A stretch of DNA of 64,000 bases from Caulobacter zeae (GTDB lineage Bacteria; Pseudomonadota; Alphaproteobacteria; Caulobacterales; Caulobacteraceae): contig NZ_PJRS01000001.1 of NCBI RefSeq assembly GCF_002858925.1, positions 1 to 64,000 on the forward strand, read 5' to 3'. Within the stretch, counting starts at the first letter, position 1. Every line of letters begins with the position of its first letter. Of this stretch, positions 43,429-52,984 are shown in pieces. The position numbers were made by a program, and so were the translations under genes. Below the pieces are notes generated by a model. That model saw nothing but the letters and a program-made list of their open reading frames with translations, had not been told where the DNA came from and ran no database searches.

Positions 43429-44343
43429 ATGACCGCCCGCGAAGCCCTGGCCGCCTGGCTGACCCACCTGGCCGACGAGCGCCGCGCCTCGCCGCGCACG
43501 GTGCGGGCCTATGGCGACAACGTGCTGGCCTATCTGAATTTCATCGAGCGCCATAACGGCGGCGCCCTGTCGCTGAAGGACCTCGGCGCCGTCTCGGCCG
43601 CCGACCTTCGGGCCTATCTGGCCTTCCGGCGCTCGGGCGATCATCCGCTGTCGCCGCGCTCGGTCAGCCAGTCGCTATCCTCGATCCGCGCCTTCCACCG
43701 CTTTCTCGACGCGCGCCTGTCCACCCCGAACGCCGCCATCGGCCTGGTGCGCGGCCCGCGCATCAAGGTCGGCGCGCCGCGTCCGGTCTCGGAAGACCAG
43801 GCGCGCGGCCTGCTGGCCGAGATCGCCGTCGATCCCGACCGTGAGGAATGGGAAGCCGCCCGCGACGAGGCGGTGCTGACCCTGCTCTGGGGCTGCGGCC
43901 TGCGGATCTCGGAAGGCCTGTCCCTGACCCGCGCCGACGCGCCGCTGGCGCAGACGCTGCGGATCACCGGCAAGGGCGGCAAGACCCGCATCGTGCCGGT
44001 GCTCGACGCCGTGCGCACGGCGGTCGACGCCTATCTGGCCGTCCTGCCCTTCGTGCTGGCGCCGGACGAGCCGCTGTTTCGCGCCAAGCGCGGCGGGCCG
44101 CTGTCGCCGCGCCACGTGCAGGCGGCCATGCAGGTGCTGCGCGGGCGCCTGGGCCTGTCAGACCGCGCCACGCCCCACGCCCTGCGGCACAGCTTCGCCA
44201 CCCACCTCCTGGGCGCCGGCGCCGACCTGCGCTCGATCCAGGACCTGCTGGGCCACGCCTCGCTGTCGACGACCCAGCGCTACACCCAGGTCGACGCCGA
44301 GGGCCTGCTGGCGGCCTACGGCAAGGCGCATCCTCGGGCTTGA
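43429..44343 (+). CDS. xerC: Tyrosine recombinase XerC
   Basis: 304 residues from the ATG at 43429; the frame extends to 43363 only through the repeat (a Pro-rich product). The N-terminal SAM-like core-binding domain covers 1-100 and the catalytic domain 115-304. All catalytic residues are present: R159 (GCGLRISEG), K182/K185 (GKGGKTR), H250 and R253 (PHALRHSFATHLL), H276 (LLGHASLSTTQRY) and the nucleophile Y285. With XerD it resolves chromosome dimers at dif. The gene follows DUF484 with a repeat in between that apparently supplies its ribosome binding site. Confidence 0.96.
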   Translation: MTAREALAAWLTHLADERRASPRTVRAYGDNVLAYLNFIERHNGGALSLKDLGAVSAADLRAYLAFRRSGDHPLSPRSVSQSLSSIRAFHRFLDARLSTPNAAIGLVRGPRIKVGAPRPVSEDQARGLLAEIAVDPDREEWEAARDEAVLTLLWGCGLRISEGLSLTRADAPLAQTLRITGKGGKTRIVPVLDAVRTAVDAYLAVLPFVLAPDEPLFRAKRGGPLSPRHVQAAMQVLRGRLGLSDRATPHALRHSFATHLLGAGADLRSIQDLLGHASLSTTQRYTQVDAEGLLAAYGKAHPRA

Positions 44344-44368
44344 GGGCGGAGGCCTACTGTCCCCCAAC

Positions 44369-44508
44369 TTCCCGTCATTCCCGCCCTCGTGGCGGGAACC
44401 TCTGGCTCCGCTCGCACGTGAAGCGCCAGCGGCGTGCTCAGCACGCCGCCCCATCCGCACCTGCGGCTGACAGAGGGGTTCCCGCCACAAGGGCGGGAAT
44501 GACGGGAG
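44369..44508. repeat. Long near-perfect inverted repeat (family C)
   Basis: Arms of 30 bp (44371-44400 and 44477-44506) match with one mismatch; each arm is itself a hairpin (CCCGCCCTCGTGGCGGG). The 76-bp middle holds another palindrome, GGCGTGCTCAGCACGCC. It lies between convergent xerC and the sulfatase gene and has no coding content. Confidence 0.85.
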
Positions 44509-44520
44509 ATTTGAAAAGCC

Positions 44521-46476
44521 TCAGCTCAGATCCCGCTCCTCCAGCGCCGCCAGCAGCGCCGCCAGCCGGTCCACTTCCGGCTGCAACGCCGGGTCCAGCC
44601 GAGCCTTGGGCGGGTCGGCCTGAACGTAGACGAGGTTCACCGTCTCGTTGGGATCGGCGACCAGGTCGTACATCTCCCACTCCTGGCCCACGCGGCCCGA
44701 CGGGTCGAAATAGCGGGTCAGCTTGTGGGTCAGGGTGCGCACCGAGCGCACGTGGTTGGGCTGGCGCACCGGGCCGGGGGCGATGTCGACGGGGGCGCGT
44801 ACCGGATTGCCCTGGCGCACCTTCTCGACCGCCGCGTCGAACACCGCGTACTCCTTCTCGCACTTGGTGTTGTGCGGATTGTTCAGCGGGGCCAGGGGCG
44901 CGGTGATCTCGTCGTCGGTGATGAAGAGCACGCCCTTCCGCTCGCTGCCGTCCGGCTCGATCACCCGGTCGGTCTCGCCCCGGATCAGCGGCGCCAGGTT
45001 GGCGCCCGGCAGCGGCGGGACGGGCCGGGACTTGGCCAGCACGCCGGCGATGGCGTCGCGCTCGGCCTCGGCGACGCCGGCCAGGCCCAGGATGGTCGGC
45101 ACGATGTCGGCGTGGCTGGTCAGGGCCTGCTTGGCCAGCGGAACGCCGTCGGGCAGGCCGGCCGGCGCCAGGCCCGGCGGAAAGCGCACGACCACCGGCA
45201 CGTGCAGCACCTCCTGGTAGGCGGTGTGCCACTTCTCCAGCATCATGCCGTGGGCGCCGGCCATCTCGCCGTGGTCGCTGAGGAAGACAACGATGGTGTT
45301 GTCGGCTTGGCCCGTGGCTTCCAGCGTCTCCAGCACGGCGGCGATGTGCACGTCGACCACGCTGTGCAGCCAGCCGTACAGCTGGACGAAGGCCTTGACC
45401 CCGCCGCCCGGGTCGCTGGTCAGCTGGAACGGGATCGGCCCCTGCAGGGCGATGTCGGCCGCCGCCTCCAGGGCCTTGTCGGTCTCGGTGATCCCCATGC
45501 CGCGCGCGACGTTGAAACCGGTCTTGGAATTGAGCGCCAGGCCCATCTTCCAGGCGTAGTCGTGCTGGGCCGAGGGCTTGGTCGACAGGTCCTCGTCCCA
45601 GGTCGGCGGCGCGTGCCCGCACTCCTGGGAAAAGCCGCCGGGATTGAGCGGGACGGTCGCCGTGCCCGCCGTCGGCGGCGGGGTGCGCTGGCCTTGCAGC
45701 GGCACGGTCAGCGGCTGGAAGATGCCCTGCACGCCGCTGTCGTCGGGCTTGGGCAGGGCCTGGCCGATCACCGCCGGATAGGTGGCGATGTCGTGGGGGT
45801 TGGTGAACGAGGCCACCGCGAACCACGGCTTGAGGTCCGCCGGATCGGGACCGGAGGCGTAGGGGTCGTGCGACTGGGCGGTGGCGCTGGCGCGGTCGTA
45901 GTTCACCGCCAGGGCCTGGCGGCGGATGAAGGCGCAGGCGGTGTCGGAGAAGCCGGCGTCGCGATAGAGGCCCAGATTGTTGATCGCCGCCCCGTGCGGC
46001 TCGGGCCAGCTCTCTTCCCAGTCGTCGAAGCCGTAGTCCTCCAGCGTGTGGCGGACCGGGTCGCTGACGTGCCACTTGCCGAAATAGTGGGTGGTGTAGC
46101 CGGCCTCGCGCATCCAGTTGCCCAGGGTCGGGATGCCGCCCTGCGCCAGCCACGGGAAATTGGGCGAATCCCCGCTCTTGAACAGGCCGTCGGTCTGGGT
46201 GACGCCGGTGCGCGTGCCGTACTGGCCGGTATAGATCACCGTGCGGCTGGGCGTGCAGGCGCTGGCGGCGATGGTGTGGTTGGCCAGCAGCACGGCGTTG
46301 TCGCGCAGGGCCGCAAGCCCAGGGAAGTGCTGGATATAGTCGTTGCCCGGCTTCAGCGGCTGGAAGCCCAGCACGTCCTTCAGCCCCTCGGCCAGGCCGT
46401 GGGCGGCGCCGTATGAAAAGCGCGGAAAGCGATACTGGTCGCAGGTTATCAAGAGGATGTTGGGTCGCTTGGTCAT
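44521..46476 (-). CDS. Sulfatase (formylglycine-dependent)
   Basis: 651 residues. The active-site signature is C74-T-P-S-R78 within ASACTPSRTVIYTGQY, where the Cys is converted to formylglycine. Other parts of the site: D13 in LITCDQYR, GKWHVSDP (Lys/His), FLSDHGEMAG (Asp-His metal ligands) and EKWHTAYQEVLHVPVVVRFP. No signal peptide is visible, so the enzyme may stay in the cytoplasm, as choline-sulfatases do. It is longer than typical arylsulfatases, with extra sequence at about 170-330. The substrate is unknown; no FGE gene is in the window. Confidence 0.93.
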   Translation of the reverse strand: MTKRPNILLITCDQYRFPRFSYGAAHGLAEGLKDVLGFQPLKPGNDYIQHFPGLAALRDNAVLLANHTIAASACTPSRTVIYTGQYGTRTGVTQTDGLFKSGDSPNFPWLAQGGIPTLGNWMREAGYTTHYFGKWHVSDPVRHTLEDYGFDDWEESWPEPHGAAINNLGLYRDAGFSDTACAFIRRQALAVNYDRASATAQSHDPYASGPDPADLKPWFAVASFTNPHDIATYPAVIGQALPKPDDSGVQGIFQPLTVPLQGQRTPPPTAGTATVPLNPGGFSQECGHAPPTWDEDLSTKPSAQHDYAWKMGLALNSKTGFNVARGMGITETDKALEAAADIALQGPIPFQLTSDPGGGVKAFVQLYGWLHSVVDVHIAAVLETLEATGQADNTIVVFLSDHGEMAGAHGMMLEKWHTAYQEVLHVPVVVRFPPGLAPAGLPDGVPLAKQALTSHADIVPTILGLAGVAEAERDAIAGVLAKSRPVPPLPGANLAPLIRGETDRVIEPDGSERKGVLFITDDEITAPLAPLNNPHNTKCEKEYAVFDAAVEKVRQGNPVRAPVDIAPGPVRQPNHVRSVRTLTHKLTRYFDPSGRVGQEWEMYDLVADPNETVNLVYVQADPPKARLDPALQPEVDRLAALLAALEERDLS

Positions 46477-46650
46477 GTCGGCCTCCCCTCGGGCGCTCGT
46501 CGGCCCCGAATGTCGGGAAGCTGACGCCGAAGTTGTGACACGACTGTGCTCGCCTTCACAGAGCGCCGGTTTCGCCCATGCCTCGCCCGCCGCGGAAACC
46601 GCCGTTCGCCCTGCGACAAGGAGTCGCGCGAGTTGGTGAAAACGCCGCGC

Positions 46651-46668
46651 TTAACCACGCTTTTACCG
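46651..46668 (+). promoter_or_regulatory. CtrA-like site upstream of the chemoreceptor gene
   Basis: TTAACCACGCTTTTACC fits the Caulobacter CtrA pattern TTAA-N7-TTAA(C) with one mismatch (TTTA) and starts with TTAACCA, the half-site form. It lies about 100 bp before the mcp start. CtrA control of motility and chemotaxis genes is known in Caulobacter; here it is inferred. Confidence 0.5.
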
Positions 46669-46751
46669 CGCGCCCTGCTTTGTGGATCCAAAGATGAAAC
46701 ACCTCCGCCGCGTTCGGTGCGCGAGAGGACGCTGAAAGCGGGACAGTCCTG

Positions 46752-48749
46752 ATGAAGCTCGACGATCTGAAGATCGCCACCAAGGTGATGCTGCCGGCCA
46801 TCGTGCTGGCGCTCGTCGCCGTCGCCTGCGTCGGCCTCGGCGTGTGGCAGCAGAAGAAGCTGGAAGCCGCCGCGTCCAACATCGTGCAGCAGCGCGCCCC
46901 GGCCGAGCTGGAGATGGCCCGCTTCAACCGACGCGTCGCCACCATCGGCTACGCCGCCTACCGCACCGTCGCCAACGAGGGCGCGTCCGACGCGGCCAAG
47001 CAGGCTTCGCAGGAGATCGACGACGCCCTGAAGAGCGGCAACGAGCGCCTCGACGCCGTCGTCAAGGCCGACCCGAGCACCGCCAAGGACGTCGCCGGTT
47101 TCCGCAACCGCTTCAAGAAGGTCTACGACAGCGGCCGCCAGGGCGCCGATCTTGGCCTGCAGGACGCCAACGAAGCCGGCATCATGGTCATGGCCGTGAT
47201 CGATCCGGACATCACCGCCCTGACCAAGGACGTGTCGGACTGGACCGACAAGCACACCACCGAGACCAAGGCGATCATCGGCAAGGCCCAGAAGGACGCC
47301 CAGACGGGCATCGTCGTCACCCTGCTGTTCGGCCTGATCTCGGCCGCCGCCGCCCTGGCCTTCGCCGTGTGGATCGGCCGCAGCAAGATCTCGCGCCCGC
47401 TGGTCCAGCTGTCCAAGACCATGGAGATCCTGGCCCAGGGTTCGGTCGAGGTCGAGGTCAACGGCGCCCAGCGTCGTGACGAGGTCGGCGCCATGGCCCG
47501 CTCGGTCCAGGTGTTCAAGGACAACGCTCTGGCCCTGCGCACCGCCGAGGCCGCCCAGCAGCGCGCCGCCGCCGAGACCGAGGCCGAGCGCCGCCGCAAC
47601 GAACAGGTTCGCGAAGCCGCCGCCAAGGAGCAGGCCTTCGTGATGGAGGAGATCGCCACGGGCCTGAACCGCCTGGCCGAGGGCGACCTGACCTATCGCG
47701 TCGACGCCGCCTTCCCGGCCGACTACAAGCGCCTGCAATCGGACTTCAACGGCGCCATCGCCCAGATGGAAGAGGCGATGCGCACCATCGTCCACGCCGC
47801 CAACGGCATCGGCGCCGGCAGCGACGAGATCGCCTCGGCCGCCGACGACCTGTCGCGCCGCAGCGAGCAACAGGCCGCCAGCCTGGAAGAGACCGCCGCC
47901 GCCCTCGACGAAATCACCGCCACCGTCCGTCGCAGCTCGACCGGCGCCCAGGAAGCCTCGCGCGTGGTCGGCTCGACCCGCGCCGACGCCGAACGCTCCA
48001 GCGTCGTCGTCAAGGGCGCAGTGGACGCCATGCAGCAGATCGAGAAGTCCTCGACCGAGATCAGCCAGATCATCGGCGTGATCGACGAGATCGCCTTCCA
48101 GACCAACCTTCTGGCCCTGAACGCGGGCGTCGAAGCCGCTCGCGCCGGCGACGCCGGCAAGGGCTTCGCGGTCGTCGCCCAGGAAGTGCGGGCCCTGGCC
48201 CAGCGCTCGGCCGAAGCCGCCAAGGAGATCAAGACCCTGATCTCGACCTCGAGCCAGCAGGTCAATCAGGGCGTGTCGATGGTCGGCCAGACCGGCGAGG
48301 CCCTGCAGGCCATCGTCAGCAAGGTCGGCGAAATCGACGCCCTGGTCAGCGAGATCGCGGCCTCGGGCCAGGAGCAGGCCACCGGCCTCAACCAGGTCAA
48401 CGCCGCCGTCAACCAGATGGACCAGACCGTCCAGCAGAACGCCGCCATGGTCGAGCAGTCGACGGCCGCCAGCCACAGCCTGAAGGGCGAGGCCAACGGC
48501 CTGATGCAGATGATCTCGCGCTTCCAGGTCTCGGGCGCCGAAGCCCGCCGCGCCTCGGCCGGCGGCGGTTCGACCCGCCGCGCCGCGGCCCCGCCGCCGG
48601 TCTCGCGCCCGGCCCCGGCCGCCGCCAAGCCGGCGGTGTCGCTGGCCGGCGCCGACAGCCGCCCGGGCGTCAACCCGGTCCGCTCGGCCCAGGCCAAGCT
48701 CGCCGCCTTCGCCTCGTCGGCCCCGAGCGACGACTGGGAAGAATTCTGA
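46752..48749 (+). CDS. Methyl-accepting chemotaxis protein
   Basis: 665 residues: TM1 (about 12-32), a periplasmic four-helix sensor domain (33-186), TM2 (187-208), HAMP (209-262), a second HAMP-like stretch ([17 protein letters not shown], about 300-350) and a signalling domain with the hairpin tip [27 protein letters not shown] motif. The tip includes [18 protein letters not shown]; methylation segments flank it. The chain ends DDWEEF after a long Ala/Pro linker, resembling the WxxF pentapeptide that tethers CheR/CheB. The ligand is unknown. A CtrA-like site lies upstream. Confidence 0.95.
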   Translation: MKLDDLKIATKVMLPAIVLALVAVACVGLGVWQQKKLEAAASNIVQQRAPAELEMARFNRRVATIGYAAYRTVANEGASDAAKQASQEIDDALKSGNERLDAVVKADPSTAKDVAGFRNRFKKVYDSGRQGADLGLQDANEAGIMVMAVIDPDITALTKDVSDWTDKHTTETKAIIGKAQKDAQTGIVVTLLFGLISAAAALAFAVWIGRSKISRPLVQLSKTMEILAQGSVEVEVNGAQRRDEVGAMARSVQVFKDNALALRTAEAAQQRAAAETEAERRRNEQVREAAAKEQAFVMEEIATGLNRLAEGDLTYRVDAAFPADYKRLQSDFNGAIAQMEEAMRTIVHAANGIGAGSDEIASAADDLSRRSEQQAASLEETAAALDEITATVRRSSTGAQEASRVVGSTRADAERSSVVVKGAVDAMQQIEKSSTEISQIIGVIDEIAFQTNLLALNAGVEAARAGDAGKGFAVVAQEVRALAQRSAEAAKEIKTLISTSSQQVNQGVSMVGQTGEALQAIVSKVGEIDALVSEIAASGQEQATGLNQVNAAVNQMDQTVQQNAAMVEQSTAASHSLKGEANGLMQMISRFQVSGAEARRASAGGGSTRRAAAPPPVSRPAPAAAKPAVSLAGADSRPGVNPVRSAQAKLAAFASSAPSDDWEEF

Positions 48750-48800
48750 TCGCGTAAGACGCCCCGCGTATCGGGGGCGTATCCTCCCTGAACTTCAGAG

Positions 48801-48830
48801 CCCCGCCGGTGCAAGCCGGCGGGGTTTTTT
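48801..48830 (+). terminator. Rho-independent terminator of the chemoreceptor gene
   Basis: A 9-bp perfect stem CCCCGCCGG / CCGGCGGGG (48801-48809 with 48816-48824) followed by TTTTTT. Immediately next to a family B repeat. Confidence 0.93.
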
Positions 48831-48833
48831 AGT

Positions 48834-49031
48834 CCTCCCCCGCCTGCGGGGGAGGGGGACCGCGAAGCGGTGGAGGGAGCGACGGCGCGCACATGCGAAA
48901 CCCTCTCCCTGAAGGGAGAGGTGTCGGCGAAGCCGACGGAGAGGGAAGCGGTTCGAAACCGCCGTCGCCTCGAAAGCTGAAAACGTCCCCCCTCCGGCCC
49001 TCCGGGCCACCTCCCCCACAGGGGGAGGATC
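48834..49031. repeat. Extended family B repeat cluster (copy 10)
   Basis: The longest copy, with at least three modules: CTCCCCCGCCTGCGGGGGAG with GACCGCGAAGCGGTGGAGGG; a type 3 module (CCTCTCCCTGAAGGGAGAGG, TGTCGGCGAAGCCGACGGAG); then the centre AGCTGAAAAC and an inverted type 1 module (CCCTCCGGCCCTCCGGGCC, ACCTCCCCCACAGGGGGAGG). Between convergent genes. Confidence 0.88.
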
Positions 49032-49034
49032 TGG

Positions 49035-49298
49035 TCACCGCGCCCCGCTCACCGACATCGGCGCGTCCACCGGGCAGCCGTCGATGCTGCGCATCACCGC
49101 GTAGCTGGCGCGGTGGGGCCTTGCCTTGGCGAGGGGACGGGCGGGCGGGGCGGCCTTGGGCTCGAGCACGAAGGTCGTCTCGCCGCGAGGGCAGCCCTGA
49201 TGCCTGGCCGGCGGGATAACCCGGGCCTCGACCGCGCGGGACGGTTCGGCCGGCGCGGCCTGCACGGAGGCGGCCACGAGGACAGCGGACAAAAGCAT
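49035..49298 (-). CDS. Small secreted hypothetical protein
   Basis: 87 residues from the ATG at 49298 (a GTG at 49328 is possible). Signal peptide about 1-14 (MLLSAVLVAASVQAAP). The mature part is basic and Pro/Ala-rich, with HQGCPRGETTFVLEPKA and YAVMRSIDGCPVDAPMS; the two cysteines could pair in the periplasm. I know no family for it. Codon bias supports coding, but the gene is short, so confidence is moderate. Confidence 0.58.
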   Translation of the reverse strand: MLLSAVLVAASVQAAPAEPSRAVEARVIPPARHQGCPRGETTFVLEPKAAPPARPLAKARPHRASYAVMRSIDGCPVDAPMSVSGAR

Positions 49299-49397
49299 GG
49301 CGGGGCTCCGTTGCCGAAACCCCGCCACTCTACGTCCGATTGAACGGACGCGCTTCTTAATTAAAAGACAGATGCGGGCCCTTAGGCCTGCCCGTCC

Positions 49398-50801
49398 TTA
49401 GGCTTGCATCGTCCAGCCTTCGACGCCCATGGCCGCCTGGCGCAGGGCTTCCGAGCGGGTCGGGTGCGGGTGGCAGGTGCGGGCGACGTCTTCCGACGAA
49501 CCGCCGAACTCCATGGCCACGCAGATCTCGGCGATCATGTCGCCGACGTTGGGACCCACGGCGTGGGCGCCCAGGATGCGGTCGGTCTTGGCGTCGGCCA
49601 GCACCTTCACGAAGCCGTCGGTCTCGTGGTTGATCTTGGCGCGGCTGTTGGCCAGGAACGGGAACTTGCCGACCTTGTAGGCGACGCCCGCGGCCTTCAG
49701 CTCGTCTTCCGTCTTACCGACGGTGGCGACTTCCGGCTTGGTGTAGATGACGCCCGGGATGATGTCGTAGTTCACGTGGCCGGCCTTGCCCGCGATCAAC
49801 TCGATGCAGGCCACGGCCTCGTCCTCGGCCTTGTGGGCCAGCATCGGACCCGAGGTCACGTCGCCGATCACCCAGATACCGTCGACGCCGGTCTTGTAGT
49901 GGTCGTTGGCGACGATCCCGCGCTTGTCCGGCGTGATGCCCACGGTTTCCAGGCCCAGGCCTTGGGTGAACGGGCGACGGCCGATGGCCACCAGCACGTA
50001 GTCGGCCTGGAGGGTCTCGGCGGGACCGCCGGCGACCGGCTCCAGCGTCAGTTCGGCCTGCTTGCCCTTGTCGGCCGCGCCGGTGACCTTGGCGCCCAGC
50101 TTGAACTTGAAGCCCTGCTTGGTAAGGATCTTCTGGAAGGCAGTCGCTACTTCGGTGTCGGTGCCCGGGACGATGCGGTCCAGGTACTCCACGACGGTGA
50201 CTTCAGCGCCGAGGCGACGCCACACCGAACCCAGCTCCAGGCCGATGACGCCGGCGCCGACCACGATCAGGCTCTTGGGCACGGTCGGCAGCGACAGCGC
50301 GCCCGTCGAGTCGACGATGCGGCCGGCGTTGTCGATGGTCACGCCCGGCAGCGGGGTCGGTTCCGAACCCGTGGCGATGACGATGTTCTTGGTCTCGAGG
50401 ACGCGCTCGCTGCCGTCCTCGGCCTTCACCACGACCTTGCCGGGCCCGTCGATGCGGCCCCAGCCCTTCACGTACTCGACCTTGTTCTTCTTCATGATGA
50501 ACTCGACGCCCTTGGTCAGGGCTTCGACGCTCTCGGCCTTCTGGGCCATCATCTGGTCGAGGTTCAGCTTCGGCTTCACTTCGATGCCGAGCTTGGCGAA
50601 TTCGCCGCCGGCGGCGGCTTCATAGTATTCCGAAGCGTGCAGCAGGGCCTTCGACGGCATGCAGCCGACGTTCAGGCAGGTGCCGCCCAGCTTGCCGCGA
50701 CCTTCGACAATGGCCGTCTTCAGGCCCAGCTGGCCGGCGCGGGTCGCCGCGTTGTAGCCGCCGGGGCCGCCCCCGATGATGACGACGTCGTATTGGGCCA
50801 T
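49398..50801 (-). CDS. lpdA: Dihydrolipoyl dehydrogenase (E3)
   Basis: 467 residues from the ATG at 50801. FAD loop [20 protein letters not shown]; redox-active disulfide C42/C47 in [19 protein letters not shown] loop [19 protein letters not shown]; and the active-site His of the partner subunit in [11 protein letters not shown] near the end. It reoxidises dihydrolipoamide in the pyruvate and 2-oxoglutarate dehydrogenase complexes. No E1 or E2 genes are adjacent, so this is a separate lpd locus, as is common in alphaproteobacteria for the 2-oxoglutarate complex. Secure. Confidence 0.96.
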   Translation of the reverse strand: MAQYDVVIIGGGPGGYNAATRAGQLGLKTAIVEGRGKLGGTCLNVGCMPSKALLHASEYYEAAAGGEFAKLGIEVKPKLNLDQMMAQKAESVEALTKGVEFIMKKNKVEYVKGWGRIDGPGKVVVKAEDGSERVLETKNIVIATGSEPTPLPGVTIDNAGRIVDSTGALSLPTVPKSLIVVGAGVIGLELGSVWRRLGAEVTVVEYLDRIVPGTDTEVATAFQKILTKQGFKFKLGAKVTGAADKGKQAELTLEPVAGGPAETLQADYVLVAIGRRPFTQGLGLETVGITPDKRGIVANDHYKTGVDGIWVIGDVTSGPMLAHKAEDEAVACIELIAGKAGHVNYDIIPGVIYTKPEVATVGKTEDELKAAGVAYKVGKFPFLANSRAKINHETDGFVKVLADAKTDRILGAHAVGPNVGDMIAEICVAMEFGGSSEDVARTCHPHPTRSEALRQAAMGVEGWTMQA

Positions 50802-51173
50802 GGGATCTTCGCCTTGCAGCAACGCGCCAGGAACGGCGCCGGACAGAAATATGGTGTCGGCAAGACGCTTTGGCAGGCCTTGCCGAGGCGGGGGTACTCC
50901 TAGTGCGGCGGGGGACAAAACGGAACCCGTTTTTCGCCCTTATGCGTGATCCAGAAAGGGAAATTCCGCCGCGCCGCCCGCGTCTTGAACAAGCCCGCGC
51001 TGCCCCGCCCATGGGCACGTTCTTGCCGCCCGCCCACTTTTCCGCGTCGTCCTTGCCGACAGCTTGGCCATGCTCTAGCCATTTCGCCCATCACCGGAGC
51101 CCGCCATGCCGCGCGCGCTCCAAATTCAAGATGGCAAGGCGCCCAGCCGGCAGGCGGGCGTTCGGGAGGCGAC
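50802..51173. other. Divergent intergenic region between lpdA and the S10 peptidase gene
   Basis: About 370 bp with no gene that I can support, although the S10 frame stays open to 50946. It contains AT-richer patches (AAATATGG near 50848, GATCCAGAAAGGGAAATTCC near 50950) that may hold the two promoters. A TTGGCAGGCCTTGCC stretch was checked as a sigma-54 site and rejected on spacing. Confidence 0.45.
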
Positions 51174-52670
51174 ATGCTCAGCACTTGGAAGTCGTGGACC
51201 GCGGGGGCGGCCCTCGCGATCGGCGTGATGGCCGGCGGAAACGTCATGGCCCAGGACGCCAAGCCCGCGCCAGAAAAGGCCCCGGCCGCCGAACTGCCCG
51301 CCTTCCCGGCCGACAAGTCGGTCAAGCAGACCACCGTCCTGGCCGGCAAGACCATTGCCTACACCGCCACCGTCGGCTCGCTGCCGGTGCGCGACGAGAA
51401 GGGCAAGAAGATCGCCGAGGTGGTGTTCACCGCCTACACGCTGGACGGCCCGCGCGATCCCAACCGTCCGGTGACCTTCGCCTTCAACGGCGGCCCCGGC
51501 GCGGCCTCTGTCTATCTGAACTTCGCGCTCGGTCCCAAGCGCGTGCAGTTCGGCGCCGAGGGCGACAGCCCGTCGGCCCCCACCCGCCTGCAGGACAACC
51601 CGGCCAGCTGGATGGACTTCACCGACCTCATCTTCATCGACGCCGTCGGCACCGGCTTCTCGCGCAGCACGACGACGCCGGAAGAGACCAAGAAGCGCTT
51701 CTACGGCGTCAAGCAGGACATCGACTACCTGTCGCGCATCGTCTTCGACTGGCTGGTCAAGAACGAGCGCCTGCAGTCGCCCAAATATATCGTCGGCGAA
51801 AGCTACGGCGGCTTCCGCGGCCCGCGCCTGACCTACACCCTGCAGACCGACTACGGCGTCGGCATCAACGGCCTGGTCCTGGTCTCGCCGCTGCTGTCGA
51901 GCGCCGGCCGCACCGCCCAGGAGATCTCGCCCCTGCCGGCCATGTGGACCCTGCCGTCGATCGCCGCCGCCAAGCTGGAGCGCGACGGCAAGCTGACCCC
52001 GGCCGCCATCAAGGACGTCGAGGACTACACCCGCGGCGAATACATGGTCGACCTGATGAAGGGTTCGGACCCGGCGGCCCTCGATCGCCTGACCGCCAAG
52101 GTCTCGGCCATGACCGGCCTTGACCCGACCTATGTGCGCCGCGCCGGCGGCCGGCTGGAGACCCAGTCGTTCCTGCGCGAGGTGTTCCGCCAGACGGGCC
52201 GCCTGGGCAGCCGCTACGACAGCAACGTCACGTCGCTGGATCCCTTCCCCTTCGCTCCCGAGCAGGAGATCAACGATCCGATCCTCGACTCGATCATCGC
52301 GCCGACCACCAGCGCCATCGTCGACTTCACCACCCGCACCGTCGGCTGGAAGGTCGAGGGCCGCTACGACGCCCTGTCGGGCGAGGTGAACCAGGCCTGG
52401 GATCGCGGCCGCGGCCCCGACACCGAGTCCGTCACCGACCTGCGCAAGTCGGTCTCGGTGGACCCCAAGCTGAAGGTGCTGATCGTCCACGGCTACAACG
52501 ACCTGTCGTGCCCGTTCTTCGCCTCGCGCCTGGTGGTCGACGCCATGCCGGCCACGGCCAACGGCCGCGTGACCCTGGCCAACTATGCGGGCGGCCACAT
52601 GTTCTACAGCCGCCCCGACAGCGGCGCGGCCTTCCGCGCCGACGTCAAGAAACTGTACGGCGCGAACTGA
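51174..52670 (+). CDS. S10 family serine carboxypeptidase
   Basis: 498 residues from the ATG at 51174 (GGGAGGCGAC upstream). Signal peptide about 1-26 (GNVMAQ). The catalytic triad is complete: S210 in VGESYGGFRGP, D443 in HGYNDLSCPFF, and H475 in YAGGHMFYSR. FAFNGGPGAASVYLNFALGP provides the oxyanion hole and substrate carboxylate binding. It should cut single residues from the C-terminus of peptides in the periplasm at acidic pH. Together with the M13 peptidase it may support peptide scavenging; that link is inferred. Confidence 0.94.
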   Translation: MLSTWKSWTAGAALAIGVMAGGNVMAQDAKPAPEKAPAAELPAFPADKSVKQTTVLAGKTIAYTATVGSLPVRDEKGKKIAEVVFTAYTLDGPRDPNRPVTFAFNGGPGAASVYLNFALGPKRVQFGAEGDSPSAPTRLQDNPASWMDFTDLIFIDAVGTGFSRSTTTPEETKKRFYGVKQDIDYLSRIVFDWLVKNERLQSPKYIVGESYGGFRGPRLTYTLQTDYGVGINGLVLVSPLLSSAGRTAQEISPLPAMWTLPSIAAAKLERDGKLTPAAIKDVEDYTRGEYMVDLMKGSDPAALDRLTAKVSAMTGLDPTYVRRAGGRLETQSFLREVFRQTGRLGSRYDSNVTSLDPFPFAPEQEINDPILDSIIAPTTSAIVDFTTRTVGWKVEGRYDALSGEVNQAWDRGRGPDTESVTDLRKSVSVDPKLKVLIVHGYNDLSCPFFASRLVVDAMPATANGRVTLANYAGGHMFYSRPDSGAAFRADVKKLYGAN

Positions 52671-52678
52671 GGCGCCGC

Positions 52679-52771
52679 GAAAACCTCGCCCTTCGACAAG
52701 CTCAGGGTGAGGTTTTCTACTGCACCGCTTTCGCCTTGGTCCTCATCCTGAGCCTGTCGAAGGACGAGGAC
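52679..52771. repeat. REP-like palindromic repeat pair (family A, copy 2)
   Basis: Unit 1 at 52679-52716 with core CCCTTCGACAAGCTCAGGG, unit 2 at 52738-52771 with core CCTGAGCCTGTCGAAGG in inverted orientation, 21 bp apart, as in the other copies. Confidence 0.87.
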
Positions 52772-52795
52772 CACGCAAGGCGCGCGCCATGGACG

Positions 52796-52834
52796 CCGTT
52801 CCAAGGGCCGTCCCGGGAGACCGGGGCGGCCCTT
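52796..52834 (+). other. Hairpin in the region before the TonB receptor gene
   Basis: AAGGGCCG-TCCC and GGGG-CGGCCCTT form a stable stem-loop about 150 bp before the receptor start. It may be a terminator (weak T-run, TTCGCC) for read-through from the peptidase gene. The rest of the 52772-52984 gap holds an AT-rich promoter-like stretch near 52910-52940 (ATAGGAATAGGTAGATATC). Confidence 0.45.
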
Positions 52835-52984
52835 CGCCTATCCGCCCCACGACCAGGCCCGCAGACGGCCCCGTAGAAAAACTGGCCGGTCGCGAAGCCA
52901 TTCTCCATTTCACCGATAGGAATAGGTAGATATCACCGCAGCCCAATCGCCGAATGGCGTTATCTCGAATTGAGGGGGCACTAC

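Noticed and set aside
50868..50884. TTGGCAGGCCTTGCC as a sigma-54 promoter
   Set aside because: The GG to GC spacing is 8 instead of 10 bp.
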